Source: Capitulum mitella
Taxonomy: Eukaryota > Arthropoda > Thecostraca > Pollicipedomorpha > Pollicipedidae
DNA length: 64,000 nt
Reading direction: 5' to 3'
Assembly (NCBI GenBank): GCA_030062745.1
Contig: CP099842.1
Coordinates: 8,811,838-8,875,837 of the forward strand
Shown: positions 20,000-31,342 of the stretch, one piece after another
How positions within the stretch are numbered: position 1 is the stretch's first letter
Layout of the letters: the number at the start of each line of letters is the position of its first letter
Made by a program: the position numbers and the translations under genes
Notes under the pieces: model-generated
What the model was told of the DNA's origin: nothing
What the model saw: only the letters and a program-made list of their open reading frames with translations
Database searches by the model: none

Positions 20000-22828
20000 C
20001 TATGGATAATGAGAAAACGATGTCAAAATCAAACAGATGTGGAGAATTTGTATGCTGAACAGCTACAATAATGCACCATAAGCTGGGCAAACCTGTCCAA
20101 AGAAAAAACCCTCTCTTTACCAAGCATATAAAAATGACCCATCTAGAAGGGCTTCAATCCTTCTCAACTGCAAAACAAATCTTGCTTCCTTTGGTAAGTA
20201 AATCACTGATGATTTCAGTATGCAGCCATATGAGAAAATTATCATTGATGATTGGGGGAGTGGTTGTGGTTGTGTAGGACTGCCTACAACTTTAAGGGGG
20301 CTATCATGTTTTCAGGAAATCTTTCCATTCAAGCCATAGTACTACACTGCTGCATCTGACAAACCTTATGGAAATATATCTTGCCCCCTCATGCTTTTTC
20401 AAACATGTTGGGGAATCAACATGTGTTTTCCATTTCTTTCCATCCATTTACTGCATTTTAAAGCTACACATTGGATTCCCTGGAGCAGATGGAAGTCTGC
20501 ACATCATAAAAACAGGATTAAATAATTTCATCTTTGGTCACACCAGATGCAGACTGGGATGATGAACATTGCAACACATGACCTGCATGATACCATGGTT
20601 GACAGAATAATATTTTGCCTTGAAAACTGATATGCAAAAAATTGAAATTACAGTGAGACTGGTCATGCAACACATTGGTACCAAAATGCAGAGTTGCACC
20701 CAGGATTTTCCCAAGGGGATGCAGAGGTAAGAAAAAATAGGAAAATTAGGCATAGTGGCTCCTGCAATCTTCATCCTGGCTGTTTTCTGTACCAGGGATG
20801 ATCAGGCCTATAGGCCCTTTCAGTATGTACCCCTGGCAGGATAGACAACAAAAAAGATCCTGATAAGACTGCAACAGCAATGTTGGAAAAACTGCTGTTT
20901 TTTTGGCATTGAAAAGCACCAGAAAACACAAGTTCCAAAAACATTTTATACTCCAAAAGTCTTGATAATGTACCTTCACCAAAAAGCTACATTAGAACCA
21001 TACTGACAAAGTTGTAACTCTGCAAAGCAAATGACTCTGTCTCCATTCAGCAAGAAGCAGGTATGATGCCACATGGGGCAAAACAAACTGGTGACTGACA
21101 ATACTTCCATGCAACACCAAAGGGCACATGTTGAAATTTTCTAAAGTTAGTGGATCCACAATGGCATTGGAAATATGGTTTTTGTTCTTGGTGCTAGAGT
21201 ATAATTTTTGTCAAGGAGCATAAGATTTTGTAAATTGCAATACTGGTTTGTCAGCACTCAAGGTGTAAGTCAGTTAAACATCATACTTGTTTCTTACTGA
21301 ACAGAGACCCAACATTTGTTTGCAAAGTTATAAATTTGCCAATACTGTACCAACAGTGTACCTTTTTCCTGGAAGCATGAGATTAGACTTTTGAAGTATA
21401 AAATGTTTTTGAGCCTGGTGTTCTTCAACAGCAAAAAACATCTTTTCCAGCCCTGGTCCACTGCCCCACTAAGGGCTTCTTCTGCCTCCTACTGGGCGTT
21501 GGGCAGGCGTCAACTCATCCTAATCACCCGTCACCCACGACAGTGGCGCCTCGTACGTCGACTGGTGAAAACATGGAACGGGCCGCTCGCTAGTACATCC
21601 AACTCCGACCATTGGCGGGTAAAGGAGGGAATAGGGCTCCCATACGTTACTTCGAGCGACGCAGGAAGGATAACCAGACCAAGGTTCGTAAGTCAAGGGT
21701 TCGTATGGGAGACGATTCGTAGACAAAGGTTCGTAACCAAAAGGTTCGTTTCGGGAAAGGCCCGTATCGGGCACGATTCGTACCCGAAAAAGGTTGGTAC
21801 TGATTTGAGCCGAAGACGCAGAATAGCATACTACACGCCGCAGGCTGACAAAGGGTGCGATCTGACTTGTTTTCGGTCCAACAAAAGGGTAAGGTTAGAT
21901 TAGGTTAGGTTACTAATTTTAGTCAGTTCTTTTGCCGAGACCAACCTTCTCCGATACGAGCCTTAAGTTTATAATTCTTCGGTTAAGAAACTTTCTCATT
22001 ACGAACCCTTTCTCCTGAGAACGACTTTCTTCACGAACCTTTTGCAGTACAGACTTGGCCCAGTACACATTCCCTGAGACAGAACCTAACATCGCGCTTC
22101 ACCTACCCTCTTTGTTAGACAGAACGTCCGATCGCACTCTTTCATCGGCCTGCGGCCTCAGATATCCTATGCCGCGCCTGCGGCGCAACATTACGCCTCA
22201 TGAACCCCCCCCCCCACCTGCAGTCAATGGTAGGTCGCGGAATACCGTCGAGTACGGAAAGCGAGTCTACAAGTCCTATCTCACGGCCACTGTCCATGGC
22301 GCCACTGTCGAAGGCGACAAACTATTAGGGTAAGTTCACGCCTGCCCGACTTTCGTAGTTCCCCCAATCGGTTACAAATGTGGACTGCTCATAGAAGTAA
22401 TGACATGTCACATTAACAGTGGTGAATCTATTCCCCAGTTCACTATACTTCCATACTTACATTTTTGTATGCCTGAATAACCTTTCCTCTTGTGGCGTTC
22501 GACATTTTTTTGCTACTTGATGTCCCGAGAGCAAGTGTCTTGAATCCGAGGATCTTAATCAAGCAAACTCCTTTGCAGTGAGGTTTCCCAGCTCCCAGCT
22601 CCCAGCTCCCACAAGGCCTTCTTTACCCGCGCATTCAAAATGGGGCCAAACGGGATTTAAGAGTCACCGTCTCACCCAACACCCCAGGCAGAAAAAAACT
22701 GAAATAGCCTGAAATTATCCCTCAGGGTCCAGAGACGTATTTTCGTAGCACGATACGCAAATCGTTTCAATAGACATCCGCGGCGCTTCTGTGACGATCT
22801 CTTTCATCGGCACATTCGTTAACCCACC
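20000..22828. other. Probable ETFRF1 upstream intron and intergenic sequence
   Basis: AT-rich and mostly single-copy looking up to about 21400, then a stretch with repeated GGTTCGTA motifs (about 21680-21790). Two similar segments around 20940 (minus) and 21390 (plus), both reading TATAAAATGTTTTTG, form a short inverted duplication. An open frame at 22055-22333 ends at a GTAAGT donor but has no recognisable content. Confidence 0.4.
21893..21913. repeat. Short interstitial (TTAGG)-like patch
   Basis: About four degenerate units of the arthropod telomere motif (TTAG, TTAGG, TTAGG, TTAC). Too short to be more than suggestive. Confidence 0.35.
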
Positions 22829-23054
22829 CCCCCGTCGTGCGGCAGTCCTCGTAGGAGCCGGACACAGCTCGCTCCGCTCCTAGGTCGATAGGGTCGACAC
22901 AAACACTTAGTCTTTTGTCCACACTTCGACTTTGCGCTTCCTGATAGTTTTTTTTTCTACACTTCCACGTTTATTTCCGCGATCCACACACTTGTAAGGT
23001 AGGCCTGCTCTCCACTTAAAGTTTTCTTTTCCGAGCTGTTCCCTGACTTCTGTC

Positions 23055-24728
23055 ATGGGCAAGCGAGGTAAACGAAAGAAAAACGACATTGACTCTATAG
23101 GCTCGAACTCGGACTCTGATGCCCGAGTTCTGCAGACATCGACATCTGGTGTTTGCAGAGGTGTAACGGACAGGACGATTCACAAACAGAAAGATGACCA
23201 CGGCTTGAACCCGGAACAGATCTCGACACACCAACACACTTCGTCTGACACGATATCGGATACTGACTTTCGCACGAACTCTGACACTGCTCAGGACCGC
23301 ACCATTTTCAAACACGCTGACTCTTCACGTTCTCGTGACCTTGACCTGCCCCTGACTGCGCCCGGGCCCCACGGCCCTGGCAGCGTGCCAGGACCGGCCC
23401 GGCCGCAAGGGTCGAAGGGCTTACCCGGATTCGCGCAAGCAACCAGGGCAGACATGTGCGCTGTGGCAGAGGATACCGTCGGGGCAACACGCGGTCAGAT
23501 GCACGGGACGCCATGCCCAGTTCGAGAGCCCTACCTGGACCCACTTGGGTCCTACGTAGTACTGAAACCTACCGACTCGAATACAAACTTTCAGAAAATC
23601 AACGTCTGGGCACCTCCAAAACAGATAGAAGCCATCTGCGGTCCAAACATTCGGCTCCACATTCAAGCACCTCGCGATGGCTCTCTCATCATCAAAACAA
23701 ACAACCGCCATCAAACCAAAATGCTTCTCAAACAGACAACTTTCTGTACTCAGGCAGTGACGATCACCCTTCACCCCACTCTTGACTCGTGCTAGGGAAA
23801 TGTGTTCGAACCTGAACTCCGCTTCATGTCTGAAGCGGAGATTCAACACGAACTGAGGGACGAGATGGTCAGCCACGTCCGTCGACTGACCACCTTCAGG
23901 GATGGACAGCGTCAGGACACCAGTCTTCTTGTCCTCACGTTCGAAACTCCCAGTCTCCCTCCCAAGCTCCACGCCGGCTACCTCTGCTTCGAAGTGCGCC
24001 CATTTATCCCCAACCCTCTGCGCTGTTTCAACTGCCAGAGATTTGGTCATGGCTCCCGTAACTGCAGACAAGCTGCTCGTTGCGCTCGCTACGGTGATGC
24101 TGCGCATGAGGGCTCCCTGTGCTCCAAACCTGCTAGGTGCATCTCTTGCGAGTCTTCCGATCACACCACAAATTCGAAGAACTGTCCCGTCTGGCTGACA
24201 GAAAAGCGCATTTGTGAACTTAAGGCAAAAATGAACATTTCATATCCCGAAGCACGACGTCAAGTACAATCACAGAAAAACCAACCTCAAAAAACCTATG
24301 CTCAAGTCACATCAAAAAGCACCACCTCTTCGTCTTCCCAGTCTGATGACATCCCACAGCTTCCTCCACTTCAGCTCTTAAAGCCTCTTTGTCACGAACC
24401 TAGTTCTGTCCGTTCTCAGTCCAGTGAGAAGCACACAGTGACTGAACCACAAAAGGCAGGTGCAAAACAACCTGTGAGAGGGGCATCGGCAACTGCTCCC
24501 GCAACTCCTGGGCAGTTTGTCCCCAGGAGAGCACCGCAGCCTACACTCCGGTCATATTCACCCGCACACCACTCTGGTGCTGAGGCTCCACCGTGTACTC
24601 CGCATAAGGACAACCAACCTCCATCGCCCAGACCCGGTCCCAGTCGACCCCGGGGCCGCTCATCCAGCCATGGTAGGACGCAGCAGGGGTCACAGGCCCT
24701 TTCAGGGATTCAGAGCATCTTTAGCTAA
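23055..24728 (+). pseudogene. LINE ORF1 (gag-like, zinc knuckles)
   Basis: Open frame with a basic N-terminus (MGKRGKRKK), a middle region typical of Jockey-group ORF1 (SYVVLKPTDSNTNF; LTFETPSLPPKLHAGYL; RPFIPNPLRCFNC) and CCHC knuckles. The first is CFNCQRFGHGSRNC (CX2CX4HX4C). The second is CARYGDAAHEGSLC, with a Tyr replacing the second Cys. The third is CISCESSDHTTNSKNC. These are followed by KNCPVWLTEKRICELK and a Ser/Pro-rich tail. The frame is interrupted once by an in-frame TAG (23793-23795), so the product is not made whole. Its role in the live element is RNA binding and RNP formation. Confidence 0.88.
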
Positions 24729-24795
24729 ATCACATTCAATGCCACTACTTTCCCAGAGCCAAAGTTTCTGCCTTCGGCTCTACACAACATTATTA

Positions 24796-25613
24796 ATGAC
24801 TATTCTTCAGTGGAACTGTCGCGGTTCAATTAGCAAATGGGCCGAAATCAAACCTTTACTGATGTTTTGTTCCTCTAATATCAGATGTTTACAGGAGACA
24901 CATTTCCTCACATACGACCCGTACGACTTCCGCCTACCCGGATACTCCATGTTCATAAAATGTGATGACGTTCACAGACGCCATGGTGGAGTTGCCATAT
25001 ACATTTCCAACAAAATTCCTCACAGAGAGCTATTGGTTCAAACAGAACTACAAGCGGTCGCCTGCACGGCTCTCATTTCAAACCGCCGTATCAGTGTATG
25101 TTCACTATGTCTCCCTCCAGGCGTACCCATTTCTGTTCAAGATCTACAAAACCTCACTGATCAGCTCCCACCGCCATTCATACTGTGTTCGGACGCCAAC
25201 AGCAATCTGCCCGATGCGACAGACGAGGAGTAGTCTTCGAACAACTCATCAGAATCAACGCTTTACATGTCTTGAACAACGGCTCCCCGACAAGGCTGGA
25301 TGAATTCTCTGGACTCGCATCACACATTGATGTTTCACTATGTTCTAGCGGATTGGCTCCTTTCCTTTCATGGGAAACTGACAACGACCCTCTTGCTAGT
25401 GACCACTTTCCGATAATAATTCAATACGTAGACGGTTCAACCCAAACAACACATTCCCAATACGATGCTCCAGCAGGGTGGAGCATTAAAAAAGCTGACT
25501 GGGACTCCTTCCAAGCCCAGTGTCACATCGTCACCGAATTCACAGATGTTGACTCTGCCTGTATAAAAATAACGCAATCGATTATTGGCCTTGCTGAATA
25601 CCAACCTTGCTGA
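24796..25613 (+). pseudogene. LINE ORF2 fragment: APE-type endonuclease
   Basis: Begins MTILQWNCRGSISKW and shows the endonuclease signatures LQETHF (catalytic Glu), RRHGGVAIYI and, in a second frame, LSWETDNDPLASDHFPI (SDH motif). The frame changes around 25185-25235, where the expected GDFNAH block is degraded to SDANSN. The region ends after roughly 260 residues with no reverse transcriptase. A dead copy. Confidence 0.88.
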
Positions 25614-25925
25614 ATACGAACATGATTATTGACGTTCATTAGGACAACGATGATGGACCTTGACGTTGATGTTTTGGGCTGCGAAAGTTGCGGACTGTTC
25701 CCCTCTTTGGTATGATACCTCATCCGTACAGTTTGGTATCATGGGTCGGCGGGTATGCTTGTTGTCATCATATGACCTTCATTACGACTTTGAAGACGAA
25801 CCTGGACTTGTCGGGTCGTGAAGGTTGCGGAAGGTTCCCTTTTTTGGTATGGCGTTTCAATTGTGCGGTTTGGCGCTATAGGTCGGTGGCCAGTGGTGGC
25901 GGAAGCTTGGGGCCAACGGGGACAA
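25614..25925. repeat. ~140-bp satellite, array 1
   Basis: Two units sharing GGTTCCCTTTTTTGGTATGG-like, GTTTGGCGCTATAGGTCGG and GACCTTGAC-type blocks. The first begins GCTGAATACGAACATGATTA right where the LINE ends. The same sequence returns at 29000-29790. Confidence 0.7.
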
Positions 25926-28900
25926 AATGCCCCCCCCCTCATCCAGACATGGGGACCAAGATATCTTTTTGCTCCTTGCAAAAATGGCCGCGTGTCACGT
26001 ACAAGTTTTTGGCAGCCGAGTCTTGAAATAGGAGCTGGTTAAGGCGTTACGCGGTTTCAGAATTTCATTGTTTCCACCGCTGCGTCACAAAGTTCCTTGA
26101 TCAATTCTTTACAAGTCTTTAAAAATAACTGGTCGTGTTTCATTGAGGTTCATTCAAATGAAGGTCCATAAAAAGCTAACCTGTCGCGTTTTACGCGTTT
26201 TTGCCGATCGCGAACCAAACCAGCTCATTTTGTGTAAAACTGAAAATGATATTGTTCGATGATGCTGGGTTTGAGGCATCCTCCGATTTCAGGATTTCAG
26301 AAAACAAAGAGATGGACAGAGATGGATCAAGTAAGGCAGAGACCGGAAGGCTCTGGATTAGAACAGAATCAGAGCAAGATGGTTTCGTTAATGACTTTAA
26401 GTATCCGGATGTCTCTCTGTGCACAAGTACATGAACCAGTAGCGTAGCCAGAGAGGGCCGCAGCGATCCCAGGACCCCTTGAATTTTTGTGGCACACGAA
26501 GTCGCCCCTGGCATTTGCTTAAATGGGCTCTCCTGGCCGGGAAAAACAAACCCACTCCTCAGCAAAAGGTCCCCAATCACCAGGCAAAGACCTATCTGGC
26601 AGGTAGCGGGTTGCCCCCTGAATGTTCCCCCTTGAACGGGAGGGCCCTTGTGGTTTTATCTTAGCTTCAGAAATTCCCAAAACTCAATGAACCAAATTCC
26701 GAAGCAATAACACTTAAAGTACGTGGGAAGATATATTCAGCATCCCTATAGATAGGTGTAGACTTATCTATGACAGGAAGGCACTTGTGTCTGACTGACG
26801 TCACACCCACACGACAGATCCTCGAAACCTGAACGGAGCAAAAACACGTCTGCTGCATTCCCCAGCTGCCTGCCGTGGAACGATACAACCAAGCTGTCAC
26901 CATAGTGCCGGTACGCTGTGCCGCCCCCGTGTCCTGAAATTCCACTAATTGCCACCACGGCGCGGGCAGTCAGCACCTCTGCCGACATTTCGCACCACAG
27001 ACCGGGCCTGGGCATCCCGCACTTGATACGTCCCGGGTTGGCAAGATGTACAGAAAAGAGGGCAATGGTTTCAAGGTGCTCATTCAGTGAAGGGAATCAG
27101 ACGAAGACGTCTGAGGGCCTATTAACGCCTCAAGTACATCGACTGTGTTGCTGCCGCTAGGGGAATCATATCCGTAATGTTGAACAATACTTCCTTTTTC
27201 TAATCTTAAAATAGCTTGCACCCGCGGAAGCTTTTGTGTTCTTGCATCTGCAATGCATCAGGCAGTTCTTTCTGAATTTCGTGCGTTCTCACGCCCGCCC
27301 ATTGGTCAAAGTTTAGTCTTCCCAGAATATTCAGACTGCAGAACACCCGCTAATTGGTTGTATGCTAGGCTCGCCGCGTACTTCGTTAAGGAAGGCTGGT
27401 AATCAATGAATTGTCCAGTTTCCAAAAGTGTTAATTTCGAAGCAATCTTACCTTTGGGAGCCTTAGTTAGTTTGGGCTTTGGGACGTGAAATGTCATGAA
27501 TAACGGTACCGTGTTCCTAGCTGGACACTGCTGTGCGTGACAGGCCCGTCTCTAAATGCACTTGGTCCTATTTTGGATTTCGCTTTCATGATCTGATCTT
27601 GGTGACAGTACTTACGTCCTACACAAAAGGTGAGAAACATGGAGAATAGCCATCTGGGTGGCCAAGACAGCCTCCTGAAACCGACATTACTTTGAGAACG
27701 AAACGTGCCGAGTTTTCAACTACGCGGATCCCAAGGTTTGAAGAGCGCTTGCGCTATTCATTTTATTTCGATATAACAAGGGCCTGTGGGTGCGGACGGC
27801 ATGAATTCTTGCTCGCGATAAATCCGCGTTAAGGTTTGTAGGACTTCAGGAAATTATCTATTACAGACATACTACAACAAAATACGATGATTTCTTAATT
27901 TGATATGGGGCACGAAAGAACGGGCTACACGTCGGTGTAATTTTCATTGCAAAAAGCCAAGAGCCTCCACGCGATATTGAAGTGGAATCGATAAGGAGTC
28001 CGAGAATGAGTGCGTCGTCTGTTTCCATGCGGCGTGGCGCCTGAACCGTGGGGCGAAACATTTGGACTCCCAGTGCGAACGAAAGACAGTACACGGAGCT
28101 ACACAATGGTGCTTTTTCCGAGTCGCTGCAATCTCTGGGTCGCCAGCAAAACACCCAATTCCGAAAAACGTCCAGAAACAACTTTTTCATATTGCCATCG
28201 TTTCCGCGTGGCACGCGCTGCACGCACTGAAACGTGCTGTGTGCGACGCGATTGCCCGTTCAGTTGTTTTTTCCAAGTAGATGCGTTTCGAGCCGGTCCG
28301 ACCCGTGGTTGCCGAGAAAACTCGTCGGAACCGAAACGATGTTTGACGCTGTTTGCATTTCCTCTTTAGCGCGTTAACCCCATGGACTAAAAATGATCAT
28401 TGAAGCATGCGGTACGCGCCAACGACGAGTCTTAGCACGACGAAAATTGGCGGATTTTCTGGTGGCATGCAAGGCCTTTCGAACGGTGCATGACACGTGT
28501 CGATCCGCCTTTCCGTTTGGGCCCTGGACCGGAACAAAGATTTGTCAACAGACAGACTGACAGACAGACATACGTTACTTAAATGGTATGTGAGTGGTCA
28601 GTGTTTGACAGAATATAGGTGGTGAAAGTGGAAGTTCTGTGTGCCTGATGAATGAACGAAGAATTGGCGAGAAGAACTTGTGAAAAGAGAAACACTGAAG
28701 AAGAGAAATATTGGCACAAACGAGGTCGTCAGTAGTCAAACTATCACACCAAGCAGAAAACTCGCTATCCCTCATTACAAACTACAAGTACTCTACCGGA
28801 GGATAGTGGGAGTCCAATAATTCTCTGATCATCATCACCGTAATTTCGTCATATTTATTTCTTGTCATGTGCGGTTTAACCTAAAACAAAGTGACCGAAA

Positions 28901-28999
28901 TCCGAAGAGCAATCAAAATTTAGGGATACTTTAAGTTCCGCCGAATGGGGTGGCTGGATCCGCGAACGGTTTGCCCCCCCCCCATCCCGAAATAGCTTC
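25926..28999. other. Intergenic, no gene recognised
   Basis: Short overlapping frames only (for example 26191-26580 minus, 28010-28369 plus), none with recognisable domains. A (GACA)-type microsatellite, CAGACAGACTGACAGACAGA, lies at about 28549-28568, perhaps the tail of a decayed retroposon. Confidence 0.4.
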
Positions 29000-29790
29000 T
29001 GCCGCTCCTGTCGGTGGCTATGGTTGTCCCCGTTCCTTGACCTTGATTAGGGCCTTAACGAAGGGATGTGACCTTAACATTTTAGGCTGTCAGAGTTTCG
29101 TGTGGTTCCCCTTTCTTGTGTGACACTTCATTTATAAAATTTGACGCCATAGATTGGCGGCTAAGGTATTCCCCGTCTTTTCAACTTGATTAGGACCTTG
29201 ACGAAGTAAATCGACCTTTTGGGCTGTCAAAGTAGTGAACGGTTCCCGTCTTCGGGCTGATGTCTCATTTGTACAATTTGGTGTCATAGGTCGGCGGCTA
29301 TGCTTTTTCCCATCGTCGACCTTGAAGTCTCATAACTTGACCTCCAGAGGTCAAACGGTCAGACTTCAGGCAAACAACTTCAGAGTTGGAAATATAATGG
29401 CCAGTTTGACCAGTTTTTGAAAAAAGACTTCAGAGTTGGAAATGAAATGGCCAGTTTGACCAGATGGGGTAATGTGGGGAAAATCGGTTATCTGGGCTGA
29501 ATACGAACGTGAATATTGGCTTTCATTAGAACCTTGATAACGGACCTCGACCTTAACCTTTTGGGCCGTCAAAGTTGTAGACAGTTCTACTTTTTGGTTT
29601 CATACTTCATTTGCACAGTTTTGTGCCATAGGTCGGCGGCCATGCTTGTTCCCATCCCTCGACCCTGATTAGGACTCTGGCAATGGACCTTGACATTCAC
29701 GTTTCGGGTGGTCAAGGTTGTGGACGGTTTCCCTTTTTGATTTGATAACTCATTTCTACAGTTTGATGCCGTAAGTTAGGGGATGGGCTC
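29000..29790. repeat. ~135-143-bp satellite, array 2
   Basis: About five diverged units with repeating landmarks GGGCTGTCAAAGT (29090, 29221, 29563, 29706 approximately), GTGTCATAGGTCGGCGGC and GACCTTGATTAGGACCTTGA. An internal ~50-bp duplication (ACTTCAGAGTTGGAAAT, 29378-29462) interrupts it. Confidence 0.75.
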
Positions 29791-30634
29791 CGCCCCCGGG
29801 GGAGGAGACGGGGGATGCATCCCCTCCAGCCATCGTATTTGAGGGGATTATCCTTCCAATCATTGCCGAAAGCAGGCTGCAGTATTTATACCCGAAAAGC
29901 CACTGCTGCGTTTGCTGGATATTGCAGAAAAAAACGCGTGCTTAATTCGGTGTTTTTTTCTTCCTGCTGTTGAATCTGGCAGTAAATGGCAACTACAATG
30001 AAATTCAAAAATGATGCAATACGAGGCAGACTAAGTATGGACACCTGCATACTAACGTTTGTGCGAAGGCCAAAGGATCAGAATGGATATAAGAGATGTC
30101 TTCAGTAAGGAGGTATTCGTATTTTATGTGGTACCCAGTAAATTTAAGTGCTGTGAAATACGGAAGTTTGTGTTTTTATTTTTATATCGTTTCCTCTAGA
30201 TGAAACAGGAAGTCACTGGCGGGGCCAATAGGCGGGTTTCGGGGTAATCTACGAGTTGGCATCATCTCATCATTCAAGATCAGTGCCTGTGACAGCGGCA
30301 CCACAAGTAGCGATGGTGCAACTGGTTTTGCACAGAACTACAGTAAACTCGTCTTGGCGGTCAAACCTCCCTCATTTTCCAAAACGCAAGCTTAGCTGTC
30401 GGCAAACTTAAGCGAAGGATAGGAGTACGTGTAGTAGTACGTGGCGGACAGGTTAAGATGGTAGCATTTAAAAGCTGCCAGCAGACACAGATTGGACGTA
30501 ATCCGGTTAGCGATTGGTGGCTTTCTCAGCTGTCGTTGGTAGCGCCACAGCCAGGTGGCATTTTCTTTTTGTGAGACGAAACCAACTCGCATAATACTGG
30601 CTTTGCTGATCTTGTCTCCCGACAGTTCAAAGAT

Positions 30635-30936
30635 TTGCCCAACTATTTGCCTATACATCCATGCAAAGTTTTAAGTTGTATCTTACACACGCTGTTTTCG
30701 GCACACATTTTCTTCTTACCCTCAACAGGGCCAGATACGGCCTGAGGTGCCTCCCAAAAACGTTGTCTGACTCCTCCCCTGAGGGAAACAGAACACCGAA
30801 ATTTTGTTACAATACGTAGAAAGAATAACTAGGAAAAGTCATCAAGTTTTGTAAAACTGCATCAGAAATCCTGGAATTGGCAAGCAAAAAACCCGAGGGG
30901 CGGGTGGATTCAGCCCTCTGCCGCGAATAGGATTAA
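30635..30936 (+). mobile_element. TTAA MITE family A, 3'-end fragment (copy 4)
   Basis: Aligns with the last 300 bp of the full copies. Shared landmarks are AAAGTTTTAAGTTGTATCTT, GCCTGAGGTGCCTCCCAAAA, GGCAAGCAAAAAACCCGAGG and an end GCGAATAGGATTAA (TTAA 30933-30936). The left two-thirds is missing. Confidence 0.8.
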
Positions 30937-31304
30937 GCGCCATATTTGGGTATCCTGTAAGCTGTCAAGGGGGTCAAAGGGGCCCCGAAAGAAAAAGTGG
31001 AGGCTCTCCGGACCCCCATTTTTCCACGGGGAAAGAAGCAACCGCTCCCTTTGTCCCGCCCCCCCCCCGCTATGTCCCTGATAAATGATAATTATGGGGC
31101 ATCGTGTCGTAGGCAAGATAAAACGAAAATACGGCACAGCACAATTAACTTTTTGTGCTCGGAAGACCTTGCTAAGAGTTCTAAAACAATGGAAAACGCT
31201 TATCACACACTCAAAAATTTCAGCTCATTTCCTTCCGCATACTGCATGTATGTTGATCTTTCGTGTCCTACTATTTGCTGAAACAAGTAAGGTACATCCC
31301 ACTT

Positions 31305-31342
31305 CCACGTTCACCTTCGCCATCGCGCGAAGGTGAACGTGG
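31305..31342. repeat. Perfect 16-bp-arm inverted repeat (hairpin)
   Basis: CCACGTTCACCTTCGC (31305-31320) faces its exact complement GCGAAGGTGAACGTGG (31327-31342) across a 6-nt spacer. No gene or element border explains it. Confidence 0.9.

Larger units (their letters stand above)
22829..25613 (+). mobile_element. Jockey/I-like LINE, truncated (ORF1 + endonuclease only)
   Basis: A non-LTR retrotransposon with a GC-rich 5' UTR-like leader from about 22829, a gag-like ORF1 (23055-24728) and the start of ORF2 (from 24796). The reverse transcriptase and the 3' end are missing. Homology stops near 25613, where a ~140-bp satellite begins. LINEs normally lose their 5' ends, so this shape implies a later deletion or rearrangement. 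The left boundary is estimated from base composition. Confidence 0.85.

Noticed and set aside
22055-22333. 92-codon frame ending at a GTAAGT donor
   Set aside because: No upstream acceptor consistent with it and no recognisable sequence; left unannotated.
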